DNA from: Gemella sp. GL1
GTDB lineage: Bacteria > Bacillota > Bacilli > Staphylococcales > Gemellaceae
Reading direction: 5' to 3'
Assembly (NCBI RefSeq): GCF_013415365.1
Contig: NZ_JACBYB010000007.1
Coordinates: 124,001-188,000, forward strand
Length of the DNA: 64,000 nt
Under the pieces are notes generated by a model. It saw only the letters and a program-made list of their open reading frames with translations. It was not told the DNA's origin and made no database searches. Position 1 is the stretch's first letter, and every line of letters begins with the position of its first letter. The translations under genes and the position numbers were made by a program. Shown piece after piece: positions 32,689-43,492 of the stretch.

Positions 32689-33423
32689 CTATTTTTTCTT
32701 AATACTTACTTTTCCACTTAGTAGAGGTACTATTTCTCCTGATTTATCTAATAATAGGTACCCATATTTGTTTACTAATAGTGCTACCGCTGAAAATGAC
32801 TCATTATTAGTATATACATCTACTTCTTTACCTATAATACTAGATGCCTGCTTATATATTTCTAAATAAGTTGAATCATCTCTTAGATATTTATCTATAT
32901 AGTCTACTATTTTGATAAGTAATAAATTTTCATCTATTTGAATATTTCTAACACTTTCAATAGCTCTTATCTCTGCTAAATTACCTGAAATTTCTACTTT
33001 CTTAGTATTTAAGACTACATTTATAATTAAATAATCTAGTTTATTTCCTGCTGTTTGTGGATATTGACATAAAATTTCCCCTACCTTTTTATCATCCAAA
33101 ATTAAGTCATTTAACCATTTCAACCCTAGATCTATATCATATAGCTCTTTAAGAGCTGAATAAACTGCTGTTGACGTCAGTGTATTTATCTTCAACACTT
33201 CTTCAATAGAAATATCATCTTTGATAAGTAAAGACATATTTATTGTAGAAATAGATTTTCCTCCATCTTTACCACCATCTTCTTTAGCTATAACTATATG
33301 GTTAAACTTTCTTTCATCTACATATTTTTTGATATAGTCCATTGTTGAATCCAGATTTTCAACTAGTTCAAAAGTATATTTCTTATTTAAATTCCCTTGT
33401 AATTTTTCTTTTGATATGCTCAT
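32689..33423 (-). CDS. birA: Biotin-protein ligase catalytic domain protein (BirA-like)
   Basis: 244 residues. LENLDSTMDYIKKY-like opening, then GGKDGGKSIS in place of the usual GRGRxGRxW, and the strong LKWLNDLILDDKKVGEIL that binds biotinyl-AMP and substrate. The N-terminal DNA-binding domain of repressor-type BirA is missing, so it should only ligate biotin, for example to acetyl-CoA carboxylase. The altered glycine/arginine loop deserves caution. It is followed directly by the MarR gene. Confidence 0.85.
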   Translation of the reverse strand: MSISKEKLQGNLNKKYTFELVENLDSTMDYIKKYVDERKFNHIVIAKEDGGKDGGKSISTINMSLLIKDDISIEEVLKINTLTSTAVYSALKELYDIDLGLKWLNDLILDDKKVGEILCQYPQTAGNKLDYLIINVVLNTKKVEISGNLAEIRAIESVRNIQIDENLLLIKIVDYIDKYLRDDSTYLEIYKQASSIIGKEVDVYTNNESFSAVALLVNKYGYLLLDKSGEIVPLLSGKVSIKKK

Positions 33424-33475
33424 TATATAGTCTCCTTAAATAGATGTTTAGTATAATTATATTATAATTTAGGCT

Positions 33476-33552
33476 ACTTTCAAAATCTTATACAGAATAA
33501 GTCGATAATTTTATAAAATTTTCTCCACTATCACTCGTATTATTTTACACAT
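33476..33552 (-). pseudogene. Remnant of a broken small ORF
   Basis: A good ribosome binding site (TTGGAGG) precedes ATG 33552, but the frame (MCKIIRVIVEKIL) stops after 13 codons, and a different frame gives NTSDSGENFIKLSTYSV before its own stop. It looks like the end of a decayed gene adjoining the pseudogene cluster. The rest of the gap 33424-33583 holds the birA promoter region. Confidence 0.3.
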
Positions 33553-33583
33553 AATTCCTCCAATTAAATATATTCAACTACTT

Positions 33584-33867
33584 TTACATTCCACTTTCAA
33601 GCAATAATAATTTTGCAACTTCTCTAGGTGACCATGGATTTTGTCCAGTTATAAGTCTTTGATCAGAAATCGCATACTCTTTGAAAAATCTTTTCTTACT
33701 ATATATTGCTCCTCTTCTCTTTAGTTCCTTTTCTGTAGAAAAGGGAACTTTATTATATTTTCTGCTTAATATTTCTAATGTACTAATTCTCCTAACCATA
33801 AACCTGTGGCTATATTATACTTCTTATATTTTTCCGTATTTGTTAAAACTATTAATATTTTTTTCAT
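33584..33867 (-). pseudogene. Internally deleted DJ-1/PfpI-family protein
   Basis: ATG 33867 begins MKKILIVLTNTEKYKKYN with IATGLWLGELVH, the standard N-terminus of class I glutamine amidotransferase-like DJ-1/PfpI proteins, and then stops. Directly after, another frame resumes with the family C-terminus: KVPFSTEKELKRRGAIYSKK, then LITGQNPWSPREVAKLLL. About 130 central residues including the catalytic cysteine elbow are gone. Its ATG overlaps the TGA of the ArsR frame upstream. Confidence 0.8.
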
Positions 33868-34157
33868 TGTAGATCTCCTTGCCTCATGTTCTGTATATTT
33901 TTTAAAGATTCTATCAGCTTTTCTAATTCAAATAATGCTTTGTCTAATGATACCCTATAATATTTTTTATTTCCTTTTTTCTTGAAACTACTAGACCACT
34001 TTGTGATAACAACTTGAGATGATGTGATATTGCCGGCATAGATAGTTCTGACAAATCTACTAACTCACTAACTGTCAACTCTTTATTCTTCATTAAATTT
34101 GTTAAAATTTCTTGTCGGTGAAAAATTGCATCCAATAATGATGGCCAGGTATTTGTA
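33864..34157 (-). pseudogene. Frameshifted ArsR-family regulator
   Basis: The helix-turn-helix part (FHRQEILTNLMKN, LTVSELVDLSELSMPAISHH, LKLLSQSGLVVSRKK) is in one frame. After KEIKN the conserved end YYRVSLDKALFELEKLIESL continues in another frame to a TGA overlapping the DJ-1 start. In its present state it also reads through in frame from the flavin-oxidoreductase remnant upstream (frame open from 34390), so no intact ArsR start remains. Originally it probably regulated the adjoining reductase and DJ-1 genes. Confidence 0.7.
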
Positions 34158-35302
<1,145 letters not shown>

Positions 35303-35412
35303 AAATTTAACCCACCTTTACTTTCGTATTTTTAAACTTTTAAAAATATTGTATTGTTATAACTTATATTTTTCAATGAACATGTTTCAAAAATATTGTC
35401 TCAAATAAAAAT

Positions 35413-35457
35413 ATTCCTATACTAAGATTATCTTAATGATAATCTTAGTATAGGAAT
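35413..35457 (-). terminator. Terminator of the cysteine desulfurase-thiI operon
   Basis: A perfect 20-bp stem with a TTAAT loop; T-rich tract on the minus strand side. Confidence 0.85.
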
Positions 35458-35477
35458 ACAATTATTATAAAAGAATT

Positions 35478-36722
35478 TTATAATAATCCTGAAAAATCTT
35501 CATTGTCTTGAAGATTTTTCTCTCTATTTTCTTCAAATAAATTTACAGCTTTTGTATTAACTAAATAAGTTTGCGCACTTGCAATACATTCTTCTATTAA
35601 TTCAGAATAATCATCTCTTGCTTCATAGCCTATAATTTTTTTCAATTTTGGTCTTGTTTTTGGTGCTTTTGGAGTGAAAATTGTACAGCAGTCTTCGAAT
35701 GGTAAATTTGAAATTTCATAAGTTCCTATTTCTTCTGCTATTTTAATAATATCCACCTTATCCATTGTTAATAAAGGTCTCAAAACAGGCATATTTGTTA
35801 CTTCATTTATGCAGTTCATTGATTCAAGTGTCTGGCTTGCCACTTGCCCCAATGATTCACCTGTTGCTAGAGCTAAACAATCTTCCTTTCTGGCGATTTT
35901 GTCTGCTATTTTTAACATAAAACGTCTTGTAGATGTCATAGTGTAATTGGATGGTATTCTTTTAACAATTTCTGTTTGAAGTTTTGTAAAATTTACAACA
36001 TGAACTTTGACAGTTCCTATTACCTTACTTAATTCTTGGGCAAGAGAGAATATTTTATCCAATGCTTCTTTAGATGTAAATGGAGGTGATTGAAAGTGTA
36101 GCATTTCGACTTCCACCCCTTTTACTTGTAGCATATGTGCTGCTACAGGAGAATCAATTCCCCCGGATAATAATAAGAGCGCTTTGGATGATGTATTAAC
36201 CGGAAATCCTCCTACCCCTTTGATAAAGTCTGTAAAGATAAAAATACCTTCACTTCTTACCTCAACGTTGATTACAAAATCAGGATTCTTAACATCTACT
36301 TTTAAATTGGGGTAATTAACTAAAACATGACTACCAAAAATATTATTTAATTCATTAGTATTATTAGGAAAATTTTTGTTTGGTCTTTTAGTTTGTATTT
36401 TGAATTTATAATTTCCGTCTAATTTAGTATGCAACAATAAATCAATATTTTTCTTAGCATCTTCAATATCTAATCCTGCTCTTAATACAGGAGAAAATGT
36501 ATGAATTCCGGGTATTCTCTTCAATGAGGTTAAAATTTCATCTATATAATCATTCTTATCTAAATGGATATACATTCTATCTCTTTTTGTTTGAATGTGA
36601 TATCCCTTAAATTCTTTAAAGTTTAGTTTTATGTTTTTAGTTAATTTTTTTAAGAATTCATTTCTATTTCCAGATTTTAGAGTTAGTTCTCCATACCTTA
36701 CTATTATGTGACTATATTGCAC
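35478..36722 (-). CDS. thiI: tRNA 4-thiouridine synthetase ThiI
   Basis: 414 residues. An NFLD/THUMP region (~60-165) precedes the PP-loop ATPase LLLSGGIDSPVA near 182-193. The C-terminal rhodanese domain of enterobacterial ThiI is absent, as in Bacillus, where sulfur is passed from a dedicated NifS-like desulfurase. That partner is the overlapping upstream gene. Makes s4U8 in tRNA. Confidence 0.95.
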   Translation of the reverse strand: MQYSHIIVRYGELTLKSGNRNEFLKKLTKNIKLNFKEFKGYHIQTKRDRMYIHLDKNDYIDEILTSLKRIPGIHTFSPVLRAGLDIEDAKKNIDLLLHTKLDGNYKFKIQTKRPNKNFPNNTNELNNIFGSHVLVNYPNLKVDVKNPDFVINVEVRSEGIFIFTDFIKGVGGFPVNTSSKALLLLSGGIDSPVAAHMLQVKGVEVEMLHFQSPPFTSKEALDKIFSLAQELSKVIGTVKVHVVNFTKLQTEIVKRIPSNYTMTSTRRFMLKIADKIARKEDCLALATGESLGQVASQTLESMNCINEVTNMPVLRPLLTMDKVDIIKIAEEIGTYEISNLPFEDCCTIFTPKAPKTRPKLKKIIGYEARDDYSELIEECIASAQTYLVNTKAVNLFEENREKNLQDNEDFSGLL

Positions 36723-37860
36723 TTTCTATTACCTCCTCAAATTGTTTATATTTGTCTTTAAATACTTTAATAAATCCATCTATATCTTCACTAGTAGTAA
36801 AGTATGAAAGACTTATTCTTATAGAACCTTTGATATTTTCTTCACTAAGTCCCCTTGCGTAAAGTGCCTCGTTAACAGAAAATTTCTTAGATGAACAAGC
36901 GCTTGTTGTTGAAACCATAACATTTTCTTCATTTAAAGAATTTATTATGGCCTCTCCCTTAATCTTTGGCAAGGAAATATTAATAATTGAGTCTACGAAA
37001 TTTTCATCCTTAGGTGAGTTTATCTCTAGATATTTCAAGGATCCTAATTCATTAATAATTCTTTCTTTAAAAACTGAATGCCTTTCCTTAATCTCCTCAA
37101 TTCTCTCACTATATAATCTCATAGCTTTCGCCATAGAAACTATTGATGGTAAATTAATTGTCCCGCTTCGAAGATTATCTTCTTGCCCTCCACCATAGTT
37201 AACATTATTAACTGTTCTTCTTGATTTCACATATAATATTCCAATACCTTTAGGTCCATGAAATTTATGAGCAGATGCTGAATAAGAATCAATCAAACTT
37301 AGATCTATTTCTTCTTTTATCACACCCTGGACTCCATCAACATGAAAGTGGACTTTTGGATAATCTTTTAAAACTTCAATTATTTCTGCAATTGGCTGAA
37401 TAGTTCCAAATACATTATTAACCTGCATCACACTTAGTAAAATTGTATCTTTTGTTAATAATCTTTTTAAATCTACTAGATCTACTCTTCCCATCTTATC
37501 AACACTGACATAATCTAAAACAAATCCTTCTTTTTCTAAAGCTCTAAAAGTTTCTAGAACTGAGGGATGCTCAATTTTAGAGACTATTATTCTATTCCCA
37601 AAAGCCTTTTTATGTTTTGCAGCACCTAAAATTGCTATATTATTAGACTCTGTTGCCCCAGCTGTAAAGTAAATTTTCTCTTGTTCTACTTTTAATATAT
37701 CTGCTATTTGTCTTCTTGATGCATCCAGTAATTTAGCATTATTTTTTCCATAATTATTAATACTTGCTGTATTACCGTAGAATTTTTCATTAACTTCTAT
37801 ATAACTATCTAAAGCCTCTCTAAACATCTTTGTAGTAGCGGCGTTGTCTAAATAAATCAT
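36712..37860 (-). CDS. Cysteine desulfurase dedicated to ThiI (NifZ-like)
   Basis: 382 residues, PLP-dependent class V aminotransferase. The PLP lysine lies in SASAHKFHGPKGIGILY, and the persulfide cysteine in STTSACSSKK. It overlaps thiI by 11 nt, matching the nifZ-thiI pair of Bacillus and Staphylococcus. It should supply sulfur for s4U. Confidence 0.93.
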   Translation of the reverse strand: MIYLDNAATTKMFREALDSYIEVNEKFYGNTASINNYGKNNAKLLDASRRQIADILKVEQEKIYFTAGATESNNIAILGAAKHKKAFGNRIIVSKIEHPSVLETFRALEKEGFVLDYVSVDKMGRVDLVDLKRLLTKDTILLSVMQVNNVFGTIQPIAEIIEVLKDYPKVHFHVDGVQGVIKEEIDLSLIDSYSASAHKFHGPKGIGILYVKSRRTVNNVNYGGGQEDNLRSGTINLPSIVSMAKAMRLYSERIEEIKERHSVFKERIINELGSLKYLEINSPKDENFVDSIINISLPKIKGEAIINSLNEENVMVSTTSACSSKKFSVNEALYARGLSEENIKGSIRISLSYFTTSEDIDGFIKVFKDKYKQFEEVIESAI

Positions 37861-37881
37861 CGTTCCTCCTAATAAAGTTAT

Positions 37882-37911
37882 AAAACTTAAGGTAGTACTA
37901 CCTTAAGTTTT
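37882..37911 (-). terminator. Terminator after the cmk-plsC-thioesterase operon
   Basis: AAAACTTAAGGTAG/CTACCTTAAGTTTT inverted repeat overlapping the stop codon of the thioesterase gene. Confidence 0.8.
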
Positions 37912-38341
37912 AATTCGCTATCTCATTATTAACTACATCTTTTAAAATTTGATCCCATTTAGGTAAATATCTATCAATTCTTACCGCTCTATCACTGTCT
38001 GCTCTTAAAACATTATGAGTTGACTTTGCCGTAATTATTATTACATCATCAATGCAAATCTCATAAGTAAATGTAGATTTTACTCCTGAATGTTTCAAAA
38101 GTCCTACATATACTCTCACTTCTTTAGGACTATATCTAATATTTTCCTTTATAGATACTCTAGTTTCAGCATCTGCATAATAAAATCCATAATTTTCTAA
38201 AGAATCAATATCAATACCCACCGAAATTAAAAAATGCTTTCTTGCAATCTCTAACCATGAATAAATATTAAGATTATCAAGATAAGATGCTTTATTAAAA
38301 AATTTCTTCTCTAATCTAAATTTTATTGATTTTTCGTACAT
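37910..38341 (-). CDS. 4HBT-fold acyl-(CoA/ACP) thioesterase
   Basis: 143 residues with the hotdog-fold pattern of YbgC/FatA-like thioesterases (YLDNLNIYSWLEIARKHFLI, then RVYVGLLKHSGVKSTFTYEI). The usual catalytic aspartate region reads DNLNIYSW. It follows plsC by 1-2 nt, which suggests a lipid-related role. Exact substrate unknown. Confidence 0.75.
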   Translation of the reverse strand: MYEKSIKFRLEKKFFNKASYLDNLNIYSWLEIARKHFLISVGIDIDSLENYGFYYADAETRVSIKENIRYSPKEVRVYVGLLKHSGVKSTFTYEICIDDVIIITAKSTHNVLRADSDRAVRIDRYLPKWDQILKDVVNNEIAN

Positions 38342-38342
38342 A

Positions 38343-38930
38343 CTATATCTCCTTCTTTATTATATTCTCTATAGATTTCATAATTTCAGATGTAATTTGA
38401 TCGTGTTTATAACCCTCTTCTCTTAAAGAAGTTACATTTATTTCATCTCCGATCACAATTTTTATCTCAGAAAACAATCTAAAATGTTTTTTAGGGATAA
38501 TAGCAAATGTCAATACATTAGCTCCTGCTCTTGAGGATATTAAAGATACTCCACTATGCCCCTCTCCTAACTTTAAATCTTTTGACTTCGATCTAGTTCC
38601 CTCTGGAAAAATACCTATATTTTGACCAGATTTTAATCCATTAACCGCCGCTGCTATACATGCTCTATCAAAAGAACCACGTTTTACCGGTATGACCTCA
38701 AGTTTCTCTAGTAAATTTTTTAAAATAGGTATTTTAAATAATTCTTCCTTAGCAATAAACCTTGTTGCTTTATCAAATAGAGTATATATTAAAACTGGAT
38801 CATGATTACTTGTATGATTTCCAGATAAGACTACCCCAGAAGCATTTTCAAGTTTTTCCTTATTGACTATACTTATCTTATAAAATATTTTGTAATAAGT
38901 TCTTATTAATTTTTTAATTATTCTATACAC
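38343..38930 (-). CDS. plsC: 1-acyl-sn-glycerol-3-phosphate acyltransferase
   Basis: 195 residues. The acyltransferase motifs NHTSNHDP (HX4D, near 38-45) and FPEGTRSK (near 108-115) are intact. It makes phosphatidic acid, the step after PlsY. It overlaps cmk by 8 nt. Confidence 0.92.
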   Translation of the reverse strand: MYRIIKKLIRTYYKIFYKISIVNKEKLENASGVVLSGNHTSNHDPVLIYTLFDKATRFIAKEELFKIPILKNLLEKLEVIPVKRGSFDRACIAAAVNGLKSGQNIGIFPEGTRSKSKDLKLGEGHSGVSLISSRAGANVLTFAIIPKKHFRLFSEIKIVIGDEINVTSLREEGYKHDQITSEIMKSIENIIKKEI

Positions 38931-39606
38931 TTAACTTACTAACCCTAACTTTCTCAATAATTTCTTTTATCTTATTGACCACTTGTTCAATAGTCATATT
39001 ACTTGTATCTATCTCTATGGCGTCATCAACTTTCACAAGTGGTGCTATCTCTCTATTTTTATCTTGATTATCTCTAGTTTCAATATTTTTTTTCAGTTCC
39101 TCAATATCTACACTCTCTCCATTCTCCCTCAATTCTTTAAATCTTCTCCCAGCCCTTTCTTCGACTGATGCAGTTAAATATATTTTTACATCTGCTTTGG
39201 GCAAAACTACTGAAGCAATATCTCTTCCATCCATAATCACATCGCAAAAGTTGGCTAAATCTCTTTGAATATCAATTAGATAATCTCTTACATTTTTACT
39301 TCTAGCAAATAATGATGTATAGGTTGAAACTTCATTAGTTCTTATCTTATCAGTTATGTCTACACCATTAACTTCTTGATATTGCTTAAAGTCTTTAAAA
39401 TATACTTTTATTTCTGTATCCTTCAATATCTCTGCAATTTTTTCTTCATTCAATTCTTTTAAATTTTTCTCTAAAAATGTATAACACAAAGATCTATACA
39501 AAGCTCCTGTATCTATATAATTAAAACCTAATTCCTTCGCCACTTGTTTTGTTATTGTAGACTTCCCTGAACCTGCTGGTCCGTCTATTGCTACAGATAT
39601 ATTCAT
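38923..39606 (-). CDS. cmk: Cytidylate kinase
   Basis: 227 residues. The P-loop is GPAGSGKSTITK (9-20). YIDTGALYRSLCY and VIMDGRDIASVVLP are characteristic of CMP kinase. It phosphorylates CMP/dCMP for nucleic acid and CDP-diacylglycerol synthesis; cotranscription with plsC fits the latter. The gap 39607-39794 contains divergent AT-rich promoter DNA, including a TATAAT about 20 nt before the mevalonate kinase start. Confidence 0.95.
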   Translation of the reverse strand: MNISVAIDGPAGSGKSTITKQVAKELGFNYIDTGALYRSLCYTFLEKNLKELNEEKIAEILKDTEIKVYFKDFKQYQEVNGVDITDKIRTNEVSTYTSLFARSKNVRDYLIDIQRDLANFCDVIMDGRDIASVVLPKADVKIYLTASVEERAGRRFKELRENGESVDIEELKKNIETRDNQDKNREIAPLVKVDDAIEIDTSNMTIEQVVNKIKEIIEKVRVSKLSV

Positions 39607-39794
39607 AAATGCACCTCTACTAATAATTTATCTAAAATATTATACTACAAATATGGTATAATTTCTATTCATTAATTACTTAATTAAGTATCCTCACTTA
39701 CCCCATCATAAAATCATATAATTAATTTTACATTACCTTATTTTTCTATTATAATTAATATATTCACTATAATTTAAATTATCAAGAGGTTTGT

Positions 39795-40601
39795 ATGGCT
39801 CATGCTAAAGCAATTTTCTTTGGTGAACATGCCTTAGTTTACGGTAAAAAAGGAATATCAATTCCTCTTAACCAAATGAAAATAAATGTAAAATTAAATA
39901 AAACTGATACAACTCAGGAAAGAGATGAAATTATCGATTATATAGCTAAAGAATGCGGAATTAGTAATACTACAGAAATTAAGATTACTTCTTCTATTCC
40001 TTTAGGCCGAGGATTGGGTTCATCTGCTGCCCTATCTGTTGCAATTGCAAGGGCAAATTCTTGCAAAAATATTAAAGAAATTGCTGATAAGTGCGAAAAA
40101 TTCATCCACGGTAATCCAAGTGGTATTGATGTAAGTCAGGTACTAAGTGATAAACCCTTACTCTTCTCTAAAGAAGAAGGAGCTCAGGAACTAGATTTTA
40201 CTTTAGATGCTTATCTTTTAATTATTGATACTGGTATTGTAGGAATAACTAAACACGCAGTAGAAAGAGTTAGAAAAAATTATGAACAAAACAAGAGAGC
40301 TATTGAAGAATTGGGGAATATAAGTCTTGAAGTTATTGAACCTTTAAAGAATAAAGATATCGAAAAGGTAGCCTCCTATATGAATAAAGCTCATATTTTA
40401 TTAAATGAACTTAGTGTCTGCCATCCTGCTAATAATGAAGTTGTAGAAATTTCAAAAAAAAATGGGGCAATTGGTGCTAAACTTACAGGTGGTGGCGATG
40501 GTGGTTGCTGTATAGCCCTCACTCCAGAACAAAATACAGCAAAAAAGATACAAAAAAAACTAAAAGAGAAAGGATATTCATCATGGATAGTTACTCTATA
40601 G
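39795..40601 (+). CDS. mvk: Mevalonate kinase
   Basis: 268 residues, GHMP kinase. It has the ATP-binding PLGRGLGSSAALSVA near 74-88, the opening AKAIFFGEHALVYG and the C-terminal AKLTGGGDGGC. It phosphorylates mevalonate and starts a four-gene run that completes isopentenyl diphosphate synthesis. HMG-CoA synthase and reductase are not in this window. Confidence 0.95.
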   Translation: MAHAKAIFFGEHALVYGKKGISIPLNQMKINVKLNKTDTTQERDEIIDYIAKECGISNTTEIKITSSIPLGRGLGSSAALSVAIARANSCKNIKEIADKCEKFIHGNPSGIDVSQVLSDKPLLFSKEEGAQELDFTLDAYLLIIDTGIVGITKHAVERVRKNYEQNKRAIEELGNISLEVIEPLKNKDIEKVASYMNKAHILLNELSVCHPANNEVVEISKKNGAIGAKLTGGGDGGCCIALTPEQNTAKKIQKKLKEKGYSSWIVTL

Positions 40602-41494
40602 GTTATGCAAATATAGCCTTGATTAAATATTGGGGAAAGAAATCAAAAGACCCTGTCTTACCATACAATCCAAACTTATCACTTAGATTGGATAAATTAT
40701 ATACTAAAACAAAGATTGAAAAATCAGAGTCTGGACAAGATGAATTTTATATCAATGACGAAAGACAAGGAGCTGATGAATTAAAAAAAATCATCACTTT
40801 TGTAAATAAATTCACACCGGAAAACAGAGAAAAAATTAAAATAATTAGTTACAATACTGTCCCTACTGCAGCTGGATTATCATCTTCCTCATCAGGAACT
40901 ATGGCACTTGTGCTTGCTTGTAATGAATATTTCAGACTTGAAAAAAGCACTGAAGATTTAGTTAAAATTGCTAAAGAAGGATCTGGTTCTTCATGTAGAA
41001 GTTTTTACAAAATGGCTTCCTGGTTAGAAGATGGATCTGTTCACGAAATTAAATGTGATTTAGATTTGGCTATGATGGTACTTGTAGTTAATGAAGGAAG
41101 AAAGAAAATTTCTAGTAGAAAGGCCATGGAAGACTGTGTTCAAACATCTTCTTCCTATGCTGATTGGGTAAAACAAGCTAGGCAAGACTACAAAGCTATT
41201 CTTGATGCACTAGCAAAGAATGATTTTACAAAAATTGGTAAATTAACAGAATCTAACGCTTTAGCTATGCACTCTACTACAAAATATGCTAATCCCCCAT
41301 TTTCTTTCTTGGAAGAAGATTCTTACCTAGCCATGGATATTGTTAAATCTCTACGTTCAAAAGGATTGGAAGCCTATTTTACAATGGACGCCGGTCCAAA
41401 TGTAAAAGTCTTATACTTAAAAGAAAATCAAAAAAAAATATATGAGGAAATATTAAAGGTATGGAAGAAAAAAATCATACTGTGCACGGAATAG
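40583..41494 (+). CDS. mvaD: Diphosphomevalonate decarboxylase
   Basis: 303 residues from ATG 40583 (MDSYSIGYANIALIKYWGKK), rather than an upstream ATG at 40505 that lies inside mvk. PTAAGLSSSSSGTMALV is the ATP loop, and SGSSCRS and the late aspartate region (TMDAGPNVKVLYL) are characteristic. It converts mevalonate diphosphate to IPP. It overlaps mvk by 19 nt. Confidence 0.94.
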   Translation: MDSYSIGYANIALIKYWGKKSKDPVLPYNPNLSLRLDKLYTKTKIEKSESGQDEFYINDERQGADELKKIITFVNKFTPENREKIKIISYNTVPTAAGLSSSSSGTMALVLACNEYFRLEKSTEDLVKIAKEGSGSSCRSFYKMASWLEDGSVHEIKCDLDLAMMVLVVNEGRKKISSRKAMEDCVQTSSSYADWVKQARQDYKAILDALAKNDFTKIGKLTESNALAMHSTTKYANPPFSFLEEDSYLAMDIVKSLRSKGLEAYFTMDAGPNVKVLYLKENQKKIYEEILKVWKKKIILCTE

Positions 41495-42501
41495 CCTACG
41501 GTAAGTTATATCTTGCTGGAGAATACGCTATTTTGGAAGATAATGCGAAAGCCATTATAACATCAGTACCAAAAAAAATAACCGCCTATGTCAAGGCTGA
41601 TACAGTGACTACTATTAGTGACAATGTCTACAATACTAAAGTTGCATTAGATGAAGAAAACAAAAACTTTACCACAATTCAGTCTTTAATAACATTTATT
41701 CAAAACTACTGTGGTGTCAATAAAGCATTTTCTCTAAAGATTGATAATGAACTTATCTCTAATAATAAAAAATATGGTTTAGGTTCTTCTGGTGCTGTAT
41801 TAGTAGCTATTACTAAAGCTTTATTAAGATTTTATAAACAAGAGTTTAATAGTCTTAAAGTTTTTAAACTGGTTGTTTTATTTTCTTTAAAAAATGGTAT
41901 GTCTGGTTCCATGGGAGATATAGCTGCTTCTTATGAAGAAGGCGTTACATACTATAAAAAATTCAATGATAAAATAATTAAAGAATATATCCAGAACTAC
42001 TCAGATAAAGAAATTATCGACAAACTAGACTGGCCAAACCTTCAAATTGAAAAACTGAATGTAAATGTACCTATAGAAATCATTGCTAAATGGACAGGCG
42101 AAGTTATTGATACTAAAATACACGTGAAAAAATGGGCTCAAAATAAAAAAGAAATGAATATGCCCTCATCTAACTTAAGAGAAAAAGTAAAAAGAATTTT
42201 AGAAAAAAGAAAATATAAAAAATTTATTGATAGATCCAATCAATTAGTAATTCGGTTAAAAAATTTCTTACAAGGAACTAATCCAGAATTAGTTGCCCTA
42301 GTAATAAAAGATATAAGAAAAAATCTTTTATATCTGGAGGAAATTTCTAATATACCAATGGAGACTATCGCGATGAAAAAATATATCATGACTTTCTCCG
42401 CAGGAAAACAAAGTGGTTCTGGCTGTGGAGATATGGTTTTAGGTTTTAAAATAGATACTTGTGATAAATTTACAATTACTTTGGACCTTACTAAATTATA
42501 A
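41461..42501 (+). CDS. mvaK2: Phosphomevalonate kinase
   Basis: 346 residues, GHMP kinase. It opens AYGKLYLAGEYAIL, has KYGLGSSGAVLVAITKALL in the ATP loop, and ends with SGSGCGDMVLGF. It makes diphosphomevalonate. It overlaps mvaD by 34 nt in another frame. Confidence 0.93.
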   Translation: MEEKNHTVHGIAYGKLYLAGEYAILEDNAKAIITSVPKKITAYVKADTVTTISDNVYNTKVALDEENKNFTTIQSLITFIQNYCGVNKAFSLKIDNELISNNKKYGLGSSGAVLVAITKALLRFYKQEFNSLKVFKLVVLFSLKNGMSGSMGDIAASYEEGVTYYKKFNDKIIKEYIQNYSDKEIIDKLDWPNLQIEKLNVNVPIEIIAKWTGEVIDTKIHVKKWAQNKKEMNMPSSNLREKVKRILEKRKYKKFIDRSNQLVIRLKNFLQGTNPELVALVIKDIRKNLLYLEEISNIPMETIAMKKYIMTFSAGKQSGSGCGDMVLGFKIDTCDKFTITLDLTKL

Positions 42502-42514
42502 AGGACTATACTAA

Positions 42515-43468
42515 ATGAGAAAAATAGATCATATTAATATTGCTTTGCAAGATAAAACATTATCTACGTCTTTAGATGAATATAGAATGGAATATAATTC
42601 TATTCCATTATTTGGCTTAGACGATGTAGATACCTCTACTACTATTTGTGGCTATAAATGGCAATATCCATTTTTTATCAACGCTATTACCGCAGGTGGT
42701 GATGAATGTAATAAAATAAATAAAGATTTTGAAGAGGTCTGTGGTGAAATGGGTATAGAATTTTTCCCCGGCTCATATTCCCCCGCTTTAAAAAACGAAG
42801 CAGATAAAATTTCCTATCCTAAATATAGATCTGTAAATTTAGGATTAGATAAAAATATTCATCAGATTATTGAAGCTATAGATACTACCAACGCCAAATA
42901 TCTACAACTTCATATGAATCCTCTACAGGAGATGATTATGCCAGAAGGTGATAGAAACTTTGAGACCTGGTTAGAGAACTTACAAAATGCTAATGAAAAG
43001 ATAAATATTCCCATAATTCTTAAGGAAACAGGTTTTGGAACTGGAAAATCCGTTTTTGAATTAGCAATAAAATTAGACAAGGTTATGGCCGTTGACGTTT
43101 CTGGTAAAGATGGAACTAACTTTGCTAAAATTGAAAATGGTCGTTCTTCTAGTCCTTCTCCCTATCTTGAGGAAATTGGTTATACTACTGCCCAGTCCTT
43201 AGAAATAGCTAAAAATTATAGGAAAAACCTAGATATTATTGCAAGTGGAGGTATAAGAAACTCTCTTGATGTTATTAAAGTACTTGCTCTTGGAGCAAAA
43301 GCTGCTGGTGTTTCTAGAAATTTCTTAGAAATACTCTTATCTTCAGGTAAAGAAGGATTAAAAAAAGAGATTAAAAAATGGCAAAAAGAAATTAAGTATC
43401 TAATGATTTTATGCCATGCTAAAAATATCGATGAACTTTATGGCAGAATAACAAAAATAAAGAAGTAG
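42515..43468 (+). CDS. fni: Type 2 isopentenyl-diphosphate isomerase (FMN-dependent)
   Basis: 317 residues. It contains FINAITAGGDECNKIN, the KETGFGTGK loop, VDVSGKDGTNFAKIEN and IIASGGIRNSLDVIKVLALG, all features of the FMN/NADPH type 2 enzyme. It interconverts IPP and DMAPP and ends the mevalonate operon. Confidence 0.94.
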   Translation: MRKIDHINIALQDKTLSTSLDEYRMEYNSIPLFGLDDVDTSTTICGYKWQYPFFINAITAGGDECNKINKDFEEVCGEMGIEFFPGSYSPALKNEADKISYPKYRSVNLGLDKNIHQIIEAIDTTNAKYLQLHMNPLQEMIMPEGDRNFETWLENLQNANEKINIPIILKETGFGTGKSVFELAIKLDKVMAVDVSGKDGTNFAKIENGRSSSPSPYLEEIGYTTAQSLEIAKNYRKNLDIIASGGIRNSLDVIKVLALGAKAAGVSRNFLEILLSSGKEGLKKEIKKWQKEIKYLMILCHAKNIDELYGRITKIKK

Positions 43469-43492
43469 AAAATTCTACTTCTTTATTTTTGT
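43462..43492. terminator. Bidirectional terminator after fni
   Basis: AAGAAGTAG/CTACTTCTT stem with flanking A- and T-tracts; shared by the convergent gene at 43483. Confidence 0.8.
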
